Shown here in pieces: positions 10,301 through 22,200 of a stretch of DNA of 64,000 nucleotides (its first letter is position 1; each line of letters opens with the position of its first letter). Made by a program: the position numbers and the translations under genes. Under the pieces are notes generated by a model, which saw only the letters and a list, made by a program, of their open reading frames with translations, did not search any database and had not been told where the DNA came from. This stretch comes from Micromussa lordhowensis (taxonomy: Eukaryota > Cnidaria > Anthozoa > Scleractinia > Lobophylliidae): contig CAXHUQ010001439.1 of the NCBI GenBank assembly GCA_964020085.1, forward strand, positions 62,501 through 126,500. The letters are read 5' to 3'.

Positions 10301-12866
10301 GTAAAACGATGAGAAGTCAAAGACTACTGCAAGGCTGACACAACGTGGTATATTTAAAACAATATTTCGGCTGGCCAGACCAGCCCTCTTCAGCTTTAGA
10401 TGCTACTAAGTTATAAAAATGAAATTACAATATTATATATAGTGGTGGATGTCGTAGTGTGATGTCGTTTAGTCTTTTGTTTAGTTTAACGCATGTTAAA
10501 AGACGGCTACATTGACGAAAAGACTAAACAATACCTTATAAAAACGTTAAACCTGGACGCTTTTACATTTTACCTAATATAAACACAACTGGCAACCCGA
10601 GACTTGATATGCATAGTCTCATCTACAGAACGCATCTCACAATTCGTCGACTTTTACATTAACTCACTCGTCTCTTCCTTGGATTCACACATTGAAGACA
10701 CAAGTGACTTCCTTAACAAACTCTCTAACCTTGCTACTCTACCTAACATTCCTACTGAGACACGTTGTGACCTTTACGTATTATACTGACCATGAATAAC
10801 TTCACATCTAACCAACACCACTATCTTCAGGTCCATGGCACTGCTATGGGTACTAAGATGGCTCCACCATTTGCTAATCTCTTCCTCGTCATTTTCGAAA
10901 CCAACACCCTCTCTAATGCTCCTTTTCAACCTCACACTTGGTGGAGATGTCTCGACGATATTCTCACGATCTGGACCGGCTGAAGGACTAGATCATTTGA
11001 AGATATTCGTCGCTTATCTCAATAATATTAATCCCACTATTAACTTCATTGGAACCCCCCGATGTGAATAGACGTGGTGAATCGTAAAACTTGTAGTCTA
11101 AGTAGACCCTTTTTATCCTTACTTTATTTAGTTTGCTTTGTTCGTGCCACTCCTTCTAGTTTCGAAATATGTGTTACGACATCCACCACTTTATCATATT
11201 CTCATCGTTTTACTTTTCAAGTTTGGCTGAATAGATCTCCTGTGCGATCCAACGTTCAATCAAGCAGGATCTTCGTTCGCGGCATTGCAGTTTATTCAGT
11301 TTGCTAAAAACGTAACAACTAGACGATGTTTGTGTGCATTACGTTTGTGATTAACGTCCGTGGATAAACACGATTTAATTAATTACGCTAGCAAGCGCGT
11401 TAGGCATGCATTAATATTATGTTTTCTTTCGCAGGACTGGATGGCATTTGCCGAGCTGAGGGTTGACAACTTCACCATAACCGACAGTCTTGTATTCAAA
11501 AACACAACTTATCCATCACACCAAAATAACCACGCATTCTGCCAAGTAAGAATTCAACAAAACGTCTACCTGATTATCGTTGTCATCATCATCATCATCA
11601 TTATAGATATCCTCATCATTGTCATCATCATCAACTTTAGAATAATCACGCGGACTGAATTTTTGTTTTAAAAAAGCCACTGCACACTAATGCCTGATAT
11701 TGTGCGATGGCTCGGCCAATAAGATTGCAGCTTTTGTAGTAGTATACGAGCACGAGTAGAATTCTTCTAATGATACTCAAAGATAGCACGTGTATTTTGA
11801 TGTTTGAGCCTCAGATACATCTAGAATAAGAAAATGTTTCTGTTATTGAAAAGAAAATACCCCAAAATCGATTTAAGAAACTATTGTTAATGAATATTAA
11901 TCATGATAATCCATCAATAGTTTCGCTCGTGCGCGATTTATTTTATTAAAACACGTCACGTTATAGAATATTCCCCAGCTAAAACTTGGAAATATGCGAG
12001 TGATATTTCGTATTTTTCGAAAATGCGCGTGTTGCGATAAATACACACAATAACCTCCATTTGGCGCGAAAATAAGCTCGTATTTTTGTCCTTTCACATT
12101 ATCTGTTCCTCAAAGCTCACAGACTTTCCGTTTTTTGGAACAGATATTGTCCGCGGACAAATATCCGAGCATATTATTCAACAAAATGTAACACTATCCA
12201 AATATGGTCATGATGCTCTCGATATCTGTCATCCGTAGGTAACAGATATCCGGCGGTATACGTAACTTCGTACTTGGGAAGAAAAAGTGAAGTGAGAAAA
12301 TGTCGACAGAGAGCTTTAAAAATGTTACGATTTAGGATTTAGGCTGTTTTGTTATCAATTTGTTGAATAATAAAACAATTATCCTGCGAAATCTCGGGGA
12401 ATATCGTCTGATTTTAGCCGACTCGGCCTACGCCCTCGTCGCCTAAGTATCAGACGATATTCCGCGCGATTTCGCAGGATAATTGTTAAATATTTTCGCT
12501 CCAAATGAAAGCTTTTTTTAACAAGAATAACTGACGTCTTAAAACTTTTACTTTTGCATTGCAGACAATAGCGTTCACAGAGCCATTTTATGCCCCACCC
12601 GTTGTGCTAGTGTCGCCAAAGCACAGTTTCCACAACAAATATTTACATTTGTCTGGAAGTCAATGTAACGTTGTTACCGCTTGGGTTGAGGTATGCCAAT
12701 ATTCAGTCTCATTCCTCTTTTTTTACTTCCAACTGCAATGCACTTAAATGTAATTTTTGTTAATTTACTTAGCACACGTCCAAACGGGAAGCAAAAGTAT
12801 GTGTAAAGAACTACAACAGTTACGCCAGCAAGGACTCTGTTACAGTGGATTACATGGTGATTGGTG
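4360..12866 (+). CDS. Gene A exons 1-6: signal peptide and H-lectin-like block I
   Basis: Exon 1 (76 nt) encodes the signal peptide and ends in phase 1. Exons 2-6 are 356, 165, 111, 126 and 94 nt and encode three related repeats. Each has an edge strand (KKIYFQHSF, then a repeat with [11 protein letters not shown], then [16 protein letters not shown]). Each follows with an aromatic W-V-E strand (LWVESV, LWVEDF, AWVE), a cysteine strand ([24 protein letters not shown]) and a closing V-x-W/Y strand (VNWIAF, DWMAF, VDYMVI). This matches the H-type lectin (PF09458) fold pattern, though weakly at sequence level. Exon borders inside the block are all phase 0. Confidence 0.7.
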
Positions 12867-15800
12867 GTAGGTATTCGGCTGTCATTAGGTTTAGTAGACA
12901 TCCCTTTGATCTTGAGTGGTTGCACTTATCAGATAGTCATAAATTTCGTTTTGTCTATAGATTCACACCTTAAAATGAAGATTTATTTACTCCGAGTTTG
13001 ACCCATTATTATCCACGAAAAATAGTCTACAAATCTTTACAAAAATCTCTAAAATTCTTCTTTTATATATATGCTCACTCACATCACTGTTTTTACTCGT
13101 TGACTTGATTTGCCGAGATTTTCTAAAATTCTATTTTGTGTTTAAAATTCTGAACAAATTTCGGAACAATGTATCTAACCCTAATTTTAAGATGTATACT
13201 AGAACATCAAATCGTTTCCTGACAATTGTTTATGTGTCTTGCCAGACTTGGATCCTTGCATTGATGTGACATGTCATTATCACTGCCTGTGTAAAGCGTT
13301 TGGACCAAATGATGCTCGCTGCGTTGCTGTTGACAGTTGTCCATCCTACGAAGAACCAGTCTGCTCATCAAATGGCACAACATACGATAATGAGTGTTTG
13401 TTTCGACAGGAAATGTGCATTCAGCGACTGAATTTCTCTGTGCAACACCCTGGTAGTTGTGAAGGTTGGAAATTGTTTTACTCTGAAGTTTATGACGATG
13501 TCAATGAACATGATGATTGCGATGAACAAACCGGAGTAGTTTAATGAGTATTTTGTACTTTTATTTTTTAAAGGATTTCCTTTCCAGCGAGGTCGCCGTC
13601 ACATGCCACACATTCCTTCACTGGGATATTCTCATTGTGAAGTAATTCGCCTTAAGCCTTATGTATTTTATCCTGACAAACCACTTGAAGTTCAGATCAC
13701 TGTCAATCATATCGACACCAGTGACAAGTCATATGTACATGATGCCGCTGTGTCGTGGGTCGAAAATGTCAGTTATGATCGATTCACTGCGTGTGTGATG
13801 GCGGCAGGCTACAATGAGCGGAAATCAAAATCTAACGTGACAGTTGATTGGATGGCGTACCAAGGGGCTCCAGTGGGTGGTGTTGCCGGGGAAGTACGAA
13901 TACCACAATGGTGGACTGGAACGACTTGTAAATCTATCAATTTTCCATCGGTTGGTATTTTTTCCGTTCCATTTGACAGCTTTAGCTGACGAAGAATAAT
14001 TTTGTATAGCCTACAGTTATTGGATTCAGCCCAATATAATACGATTTCATTGCGACTAATAGAGCTGAAATGTCGCTTCTCATTCATACATTTAATAGAG
14101 CATTCACCCACCCTAGATTTCCAAATCTTCGTGACTCAGTTAAACAGCAGAAAAGCAAGAATAACAACAGGAATAGCATGAGTAAGAGGAACATGAACGG
14201 TAACAGCTTGTGTTTTGTTGATGATTTTCTGTGCAGGGAAAGTTTTCAGTGATACCCTCAGTGTTTGTTACTGCTGCGCACTACCGTGCAGGACTCAAGC
14301 GTGACGCTGCCAGTGTGTGGATTGAAGACGTCACGCAGTCTTCCTTTAAAGTTTGTTTGAGAGAGCTGCAGAACTACGCAGGATCTCACGACGATGTTTA
14401 TACTGTAAGTGTCTACACCTTCCTTTACACACCACCCAAGAGAAACTGAGAGATCTTTATAATATACTAACACGTCATACTATTCAGTTAATCTCCAGAA
14501 GCTGGTCTTATGCACCGCCGACTCAGTTTGTAATACACGTTACCATCCATACATATTAAGAATAAAGAATCTGGATCTAGACGTTAAGTGAATGGTTATC
14601 TCAATTAATTTTGTTAATAAAAACTATTTCTATCTTAATTTCCTAGATAATGTTTATTTCTTTTTCTCTTTTTTAGAAATGGTTGGCGTTTTCTTCTCTC
14701 CATAAGCCTCTTTTCACAGAACATAGTTCAGTCTATTTTGCTAACGCCCAACATCCACCCGTAGATTACAACAACGCTTATTGCAAGGTTGGTATCTCTC
14801 TTCTTAGCCTTCTTAGCTAGAGTTCCTTTTTCAAAAGTTTCAAGAGTTAGTGCACAGATCCTAGAGAAAATGTGAATTTAAACTATACTGTAGGTTATTA
14901 TTTCGTTTGCTAGTGGAGTCAAAGTTAGATGACAACAGCCCGCCTAATGAAAGTTTTTCTTTAGGATATCCGCTTCACTGAGAAGTACAACAGCACCCCA
15001 AATGTGTTTGTTTCCGCAAACCATTCATCCAACGGTGGAAATCGACAACCAGTACACAATGGAATAACTGCTTGGGTGGAGGTAATTCCCTTTATTCCCT
15101 TCTTTAGGCATTTCCATAGCAACTACATTTTTGACATGTAAGATGGCGGAATTTGAGCGATATCTACTAGGGGCAAATAATATGATATTGATATGTGTTA
15201 CTACAAGGAAAACCCAAGGAGGTATCAAATTGCTTTTATTTCCGAAGATAATGTTCTGAATATCACCTTAAGCGTTGTGAAATTTTCTTTTCCACAAAAG
15301 TTTCGGAGACAACTGATTACTTTTATTCCTTTTTTTGCAGTACATCAATACGACTGGAGTCCGAGTGTGTTTGAAAGAGTTGTACGAGACAAAATATGAT
15401 CCACTGTCTATCTCATACACTGTGCTGTCAGGTGAGGACAAAATAATTCATCGTGAAATTTACTATTCTCTAAATCAGTGGTTTAGTTTACTTAGTTTTC
15501 TTATTTTAGTAATTTCTGTGTCTTACACTGTTAAGAAAAAAAGCTTCAGCAGCCGAACTGTTTACTTTGATGGCGAGAAGTTGTTTTCATAACAAAAGAA
15601 GTCAAATGTTTCAGCCAGCAGTAAAAATGTCAAAACATGTGGAGGCTTTGTTGAAACACCAAAACAACTATTTTCCTTTAGACACTCAAGGCATTGTTAA
15701 CGATTTCTCTTAGTTTTCATGGATTTATTTTTGTTTACATCTACAGACATTTGCCAGCCAGGTTGGACTTACTTTGGTGGTTATTGCTACTTTTCAAGCC

Positions 15801-17847
15801 CCGCATGCGCCACATGGTTGACCGCTGAGTCAAACTGTTCTGAGATGAACTCTGATCTGGTGACAGTGCACAACCAGGAGGAAAACGTATTTATTCAGCA
15901 CCGTCATGCTGGTGATAGATCATGGATAGGGCTGAATGACCGCAGCGTTGAAGGCTCTTTTGTGTGGACAAACAAAGAAATCAGCAGTTTTAGGTTCTGG
16001 GCTCCAAAACAATCAAACAACTGGAACAACGAAGACTGTGTGCACACTCTTGGCGTGCGACATGGATACACTTGGAATGACGTGCCATGTGATAACTGTT
16101 TCAACTTTACTTGTTTTAAAGGTGATAAATCTCTTGTTTAATGCAGTTAATGCACATTCTGTAATCTACTAATAAAAGTAATAGACTTTTAGGCAGGATA
16201 ATCTTGCGCACTTAAATTGGTTTCATGGTTAATTTTCAAAAATAATTCATTGCAAGCGAATACTGTAAATATCATTCATTTGATGTCCTGTTCAATTTTT
16301 TTTCAAATTTATTTTTTTCAGATCTGGAGGAATGCGCTACCAACACTCATAACTGTGACGTGAATGCAGATTGTGTGAACACCGTGGGCTCATATTCCTG
16401 TAAGTGTAGAGTTGGATATACCGGAGATGGACAAACTTGCAATGGTAAGAAACAAACAAACAACATCTAAGCTACAACAATAGATTTGATGTTTATGTTG
16501 AATGTAATAACATACTCACTTGACTTTTAACAACTATGAAATCTTCCCTGCATTGAAGGGCTTTGAAAAAACTGTAGTGCATTGAAAAACTCTAACCAAC
16601 CGCTCCTGTGCAATCATAATACTGATAGAGAAAAGTTTAACCCTGTAAAAACTTTATTTTTAACACTGCATTTTAAAGCTGGCAACAGTGGCTTAGAACC
16701 TGGGTGATTTAAATAATAGTTCAACGTTTATCCATATTTAGCTCTTTAATCTTGTTTTAGACATAGACGAGTGTTCTTCAAACTCGCATAGCTGTGATGC
16801 CAATGCTGTTTGTAACAATACTCGTGGATCTTACACTTGCGCGTGTAAACCTGGATATTCAGGAGATGGCAAAAATTGCACTGGTAAGGTATTTTCACTT
16901 AACAAGAACTACATAACAATTATTCCATGAGCCCGAGTTGGATATGAAGTGATAAAATAACCAACGAGCGCGTGGCGCGAGTTGCTTATAATCACTTCAT
17001 ATCCAACAAGGGAAATGGAATAATTGTTTTAGTAAATTCTTAAACCGGGTTTTGCCGCCGATTTTTATTTCGGCCATTATAAAGGGCTGAAGTTGAAAAC
17101 TTCGTGCGGAAAATTTTTAAACTTGGCGCACTATTTTCCATATGACGTAAAACTACGATTATTGGCTCATAGTCGGAGTTATTTAGCCAATCAAAAAGCT
17201 AGAAATGCAATAGTCGGAGCTGAGAATTTACTAAAAAGTTATTAGTTGAAAACAACAGCAACAACACTGCGAAATGAGTTCACACGTATTATCATAAAAC
17301 TCCTTTCTTCAGATTTGTTGAACATGTATTATAACCAACGCAGCAGCAATAACTTAGTTCAATACAACTGAGAACAACTCGAACTTTTAATGCGACTACA
17401 CATGTTGCCATTGGTTTCTAGGATAAAAGTGGACATAATTTGTTTGTTTACTAACTTTGCTGTGTTTCTTATTACCAACAGATATCGATGAGTGTGTCAG
17501 CGGTGTACACGACTGCCACCGTTCAGCTTCATGTACAAACACTGTAGGATCCTACACATGTACGTGTAACCATCCTTTATCAGGAGACGGAAAAACTTGC
17601 AGGTACACCGCGGCAGGTGAGTATTTAACGATGATTCCGCTTCAATTCAGGTAGCAGTGGTTAGAGCTAAGCTGAAATTGTCCCTCAAATATGATGTCAA
17701 AAACAACAACAAAAAAATACCCCTAAGATTTCGTCTTAATAGCAAACTGCTTTCTTTTGTAAGATAGTTTGAAGAAAAACAATTTGCCAAAACTAATTCA
17801 TGAATGATGCATCTCAGCGGTTGATATGGGTAGCGAATTCCCACATC

Positions 17848-17881
<34 letters not shown>

Positions 17882-19251
17882 AATGTCAGCGGTCACCGCA
17901 CCTTATTAATATTCAACTATCGAAGCCTGCAGTTAACCAGCGGGGAACCAGCGGTACTTCCTTGTACAATAAATAGCAATGATGGTTAATAAAATAGACA
18001 GGCCAAACACGACTCCCATTGGTCCTTAGCCAGCCAATGGCGTAATGTACTTTTCGATCCTTACTTTTTTGAAGCTCGACCTCGTTATTTTGTGTTTCTT
18101 TGACGGCATGTTTCTAGATTTCTCATGCACTCGATGGCTGTTCTCTACAATATGGAGCTATTTTGATAAACGCACATGTTCGTTTTGCAAACTCCGTCTT
18201 AAAATGGAGTTGATGCTATATGTTGAGTACGTAATTTTTGCTTTATGCTCCTTGACGTTGGTTGAGTGCTGGTATGTCTAGCACGATGTAGAACGGGGCC
18301 TGTCCATTAAAAACATATCAGTGTGTAAAATGGGGTTGACAGGCCTACACGACTCCTACGGTTCGTGGCATTTATACATTTGCCGTTTTCTTTTCGGTCT
18401 CTCGACCTTTTTGTCGCTTCGTATAATTTGTGTTATAAGGAGAAAGAAGAGCCGTTAAGATCGTGCTCTGGCAAATTTTAAGAGGTCATAGGTCTGCATG
18501 ATTTCCGCTGTTATCTGCATGTCGCTTCGTTGTGTTTGACACCTCTATAATTTGCCATGTGCTAGTGTATTGTTTCGGCTCATTTATATTGCAAGATATG
18601 TTTTTAAGTCTCCAAGTATTTGCTTTTGAGGGACAAAATATGACGTTTACTGTGAACGTGCTACTAACTTGCATTCTAAATTGTGACGCCGGGCCCGGCT
18701 ATGATTAGAACTGTTTGCGAGTACAGTAGATAGATTCTTGTCACGGGTATCATATTTGCCCTTTGTACGTTTTTCTTCGGAGACACCGTAGCTGTACTTC
18801 GAGAAAGCTATACGCTTGTCTAGCGAAATTCTTATGTTTCTTGCAGCTATCTGGTCGAGCTTATGTCTCTGGAGCTCGATGTATAGGTTTATTCCTCCTT
18901 TGATCGTTCTGGTACCTTTTGTTCCTCCATCCCATCTAAAAATCCGTAGCCAAAATCCTCGTCAATGCATGCCTCAGAGAGATTAGTTCGAATGAATTGG
19001 ATTTCATTTCTTACAAGCGTAGATTGCTTGCAGAAAACATCCGAATCAATGCAAGGGCTTGTAGTCCGCGTTGAAGAAGGGAAAAAGTCGGAAGCCATTC
19101 AGAAAACTGCGAGTTATTATCCGAAATAGAGAGGTGTTGGATGCACAGAAAAAGCGCGCGAAGTTACCGCTGGTAAACAGCTGATTCATGTTTAATCAAA
19201 TGCCAGTTACGACATTGTTCACAGTCTGTCAGTGGGGTGACCGCTGACATT

Positions 19252-19285
<34 letters not shown>

Positions 19286-22200
19286 GATGTGGGAATTCGC
19301 TACCCGGTTGATATTGGACAAAATTCGGACCGTTCAGGGAGCCAATTAGAATTCTCCTTTCCATCTGGGATCAGTTTGCGATATTGCAAGGACTGTTACA
19401 GTTGCAATTAAAAGAGGACACGACTCAGCAATGTTGTTTGCTACCTCCTTGCTACTACAGACACGCTTTGACATCAACATTAACTCCATTCAGAAAGGAG
19501 GGGGGTGGGGTGGAGAGGAAAGTTCCCACGTGGACTTAAACTATTTAAAACGTTTTTCAAAATTTCAATATTTACAAAGTCTGTCAAATTTCGTAGCTTT
19601 ATCTGCCGCTGATTTTTCCATTGAGAATTCCGACGTCGACGCTGAGGATTGGTTATGATATTACGTTTTCCTGACAAATACTATCCGAATATTTTGCTGT
19701 TGGGAATTTAACATCATGTATTAAGAGTATAGATCACTGCTACCCAAAATTCCGGACGTGGTATAAAACAATACAATACCTTTGTTTAACGTGGTCAATG
19801 CACTTAGCTATCAGCTACTTTACAGACATGCCACGAAAAATAAATAAATAAATAAGCTGAAAGTAATAACAAAAGAAAATCGCTCGTAAAGGCTAAATAA
19901 AAATATATGTACCATTTAAAATATATCGAGATTAAAACTGGATCACAGTATTATATTATAATGATATTAAAACTAAGCGCATCTTTTTGCGCAATTAAAA
20001 TGTAAAGTTTGAGACATCCATCTTGAACATCAAGTTCTTAAAGGTTCCGATGTTATTGGCGGCACGGAACTGATCGGGAAGAGCGCTCCAAATCTTAGCT
20101 GCAGTGTAACGCCAAGAAGTAAGTCCATGGGTTGTAGTATTCACTTTGGGTAGCTCGAGGATATGTTTTCCTCTAAGATTATTGTAATGGGACACTTCGT
20201 GTATGATACATAATGTAAGAATCGGATAGAAAACACGTGGTAAGAATCGTTTTGAACAACTTGTTGTATGTCACTCGGCTACGCGATTAAAACAATTAAA
20301 ACGACTTCAGGAATCGTCTATATTTTCCTGTGTGGCGTTTGTTACATTGGTGTCAGAAGTGGGATTTAAAGTGACCAAGGAATGAGTGACGGAGGACAGG
20401 AAATGCTCGGAGGCGCCGAAGGCGGTCTACCAAACGAACTCGCGCCAAAACAAGAAGCGAAGCCACAACCAAAAAGTGCATCGCAGGAGGAGAGTTCTGG
20501 AATTCAGCAACTGGTGAATACCTTATCCCAGGCCCTGAAGCAGAGCATGGTGGTTTCTAGCGAAACGGAATCTAGGAGAAACGTACGAGCTCCGCGTGTT
20601 TATTCAGTAAGTAAAAATTTCAAAACCTGGCTTTCGCAGTTTCTTCAGTATGCAAATCTTGTACATATCAAACCTTCAGATCGTCGAGCGTATTTGCTTA
20701 CCCTGCTGGATCAACCGGCCTACAAAACGGTTGAGCTTCTGAAACTTTCAGGATCGTTAACCTTCGAGGAATTCACGGCACAACTGGTTCAAAGGTTTGA
20801 TTCGGGCAAGACGAAGGAAGATTATAAATTGCAGTTACGGGTTAGGTCTCAAAGGCCGAATGAGGATTTCGAAGCATTCGCCGATAATTTGATGGAACTA
20901 GTGGAAAATGCCTACCCAGAGGCAGCTTATTCGTTAAAGGTGGAAATGGCAAGAGATCAGTTTATTCAAGGAGTGGCAATCAGCGATGATGTACGAGAAA
21001 AGGTCTTCATGAGTCAACCGGCGTCGCTTGTGGAGGCTGTTCGTGTTGTTCGTCAGTTAGTCTGTGCCATCCGTGGAAAAGAAAAAGTCGGTGAACGCGG
21101 TGAGTGCCTCAGTGGATGGTGACAAAATTTCAACTGAGATTCCTGAGCTTAAGGAGATCGTTCTAGGTGTGAATGAGAAAATTCGTGAGCTGGAAAAAGC
21201 TGAAACGACCTCGACTGCACGGCGCCGCAATGACGTGGTATGTTTTGCTTGCCGCCAACCTGGCCATTTTGCTCGGAGTTGCCCATACAAAGGGGGAAAC
21301 AGAGCTCGGGGCCTGCCGAGGGCCAGGCAGTCCCCGTGAGGTCTGCAGTGGTGGCCCAAGCACCAATAGTCACCAATGAGGTAAACGACCCTGTTTTTAT
21401 AAGTAACAATGTACTTTCTGCCATATCAGACTCTGGAATCTATATTACAGGACTTGTGAACCATAGTGTAACTGGTATATTGCTAGACACTGGTGCAACT
21501 GTTAGTGTTTTGAATGAGGAAACATGGAGAAAATGTGGGCATGTCTCAAAAGTCAACCCAGTGACTGGGACTCTGACCACAGCAAATGGAAATGAATTAA
21601 CGGTTCTGGGAGAAACAAAAGTCAGATTTCGTGTAGGAAACATTGATTGTTTTTGGGCCGTTATGATTGCACGGGGCCTATCCCATGATTGCATACTTGG
21701 CTCAGACTTTTTCCAGCACTTTGGCTGTCAAATTCACTCTGACACTGGAACCTTTGTAGTGGGCCATACTGAAATTCCAATCAGATACTGCAAGGTTACA
21801 CCAAGTGTTTGCAAAATTTTTCTGAATGATGACATACAAGTGGAACCCGGAACTGAACAAGTGATCGAAGCCAAGCTGAAGAATGGATATGATCGTAACA
21901 CTGGATTTTAGAGGAGTCAAGGGAACTAAGAGGCAAATCAGAAATTAATGTAGCTCATTCCTTAGTGGTCCTAAGGGATGGACTGACCATAGTTCGAGTT
22001 GCTAACTTCTCAGATAGGCCCATCAGACTGCGGTCAGATTTTCCTGTTGCTGAATTCCACCCCATTAGTAGTGTGGATGGTCGTGTTGTTTCTATGGAAA
22101 CGGATCCAGATTTTACAAATACCTCCCATCCATCTTGTTCGCTTATTGACAGCTCAGTAGTTAAAGATGAGCAGCCGATGGAGGACGAAAAGTGGAAATC

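Noticed and set aside
13809..14111. Minus-strand 100-codon frame, present in both copies
   Set aside because: Antisense shadow of exon 8 and its intron; no domain, and the plus strand is clearly coding.
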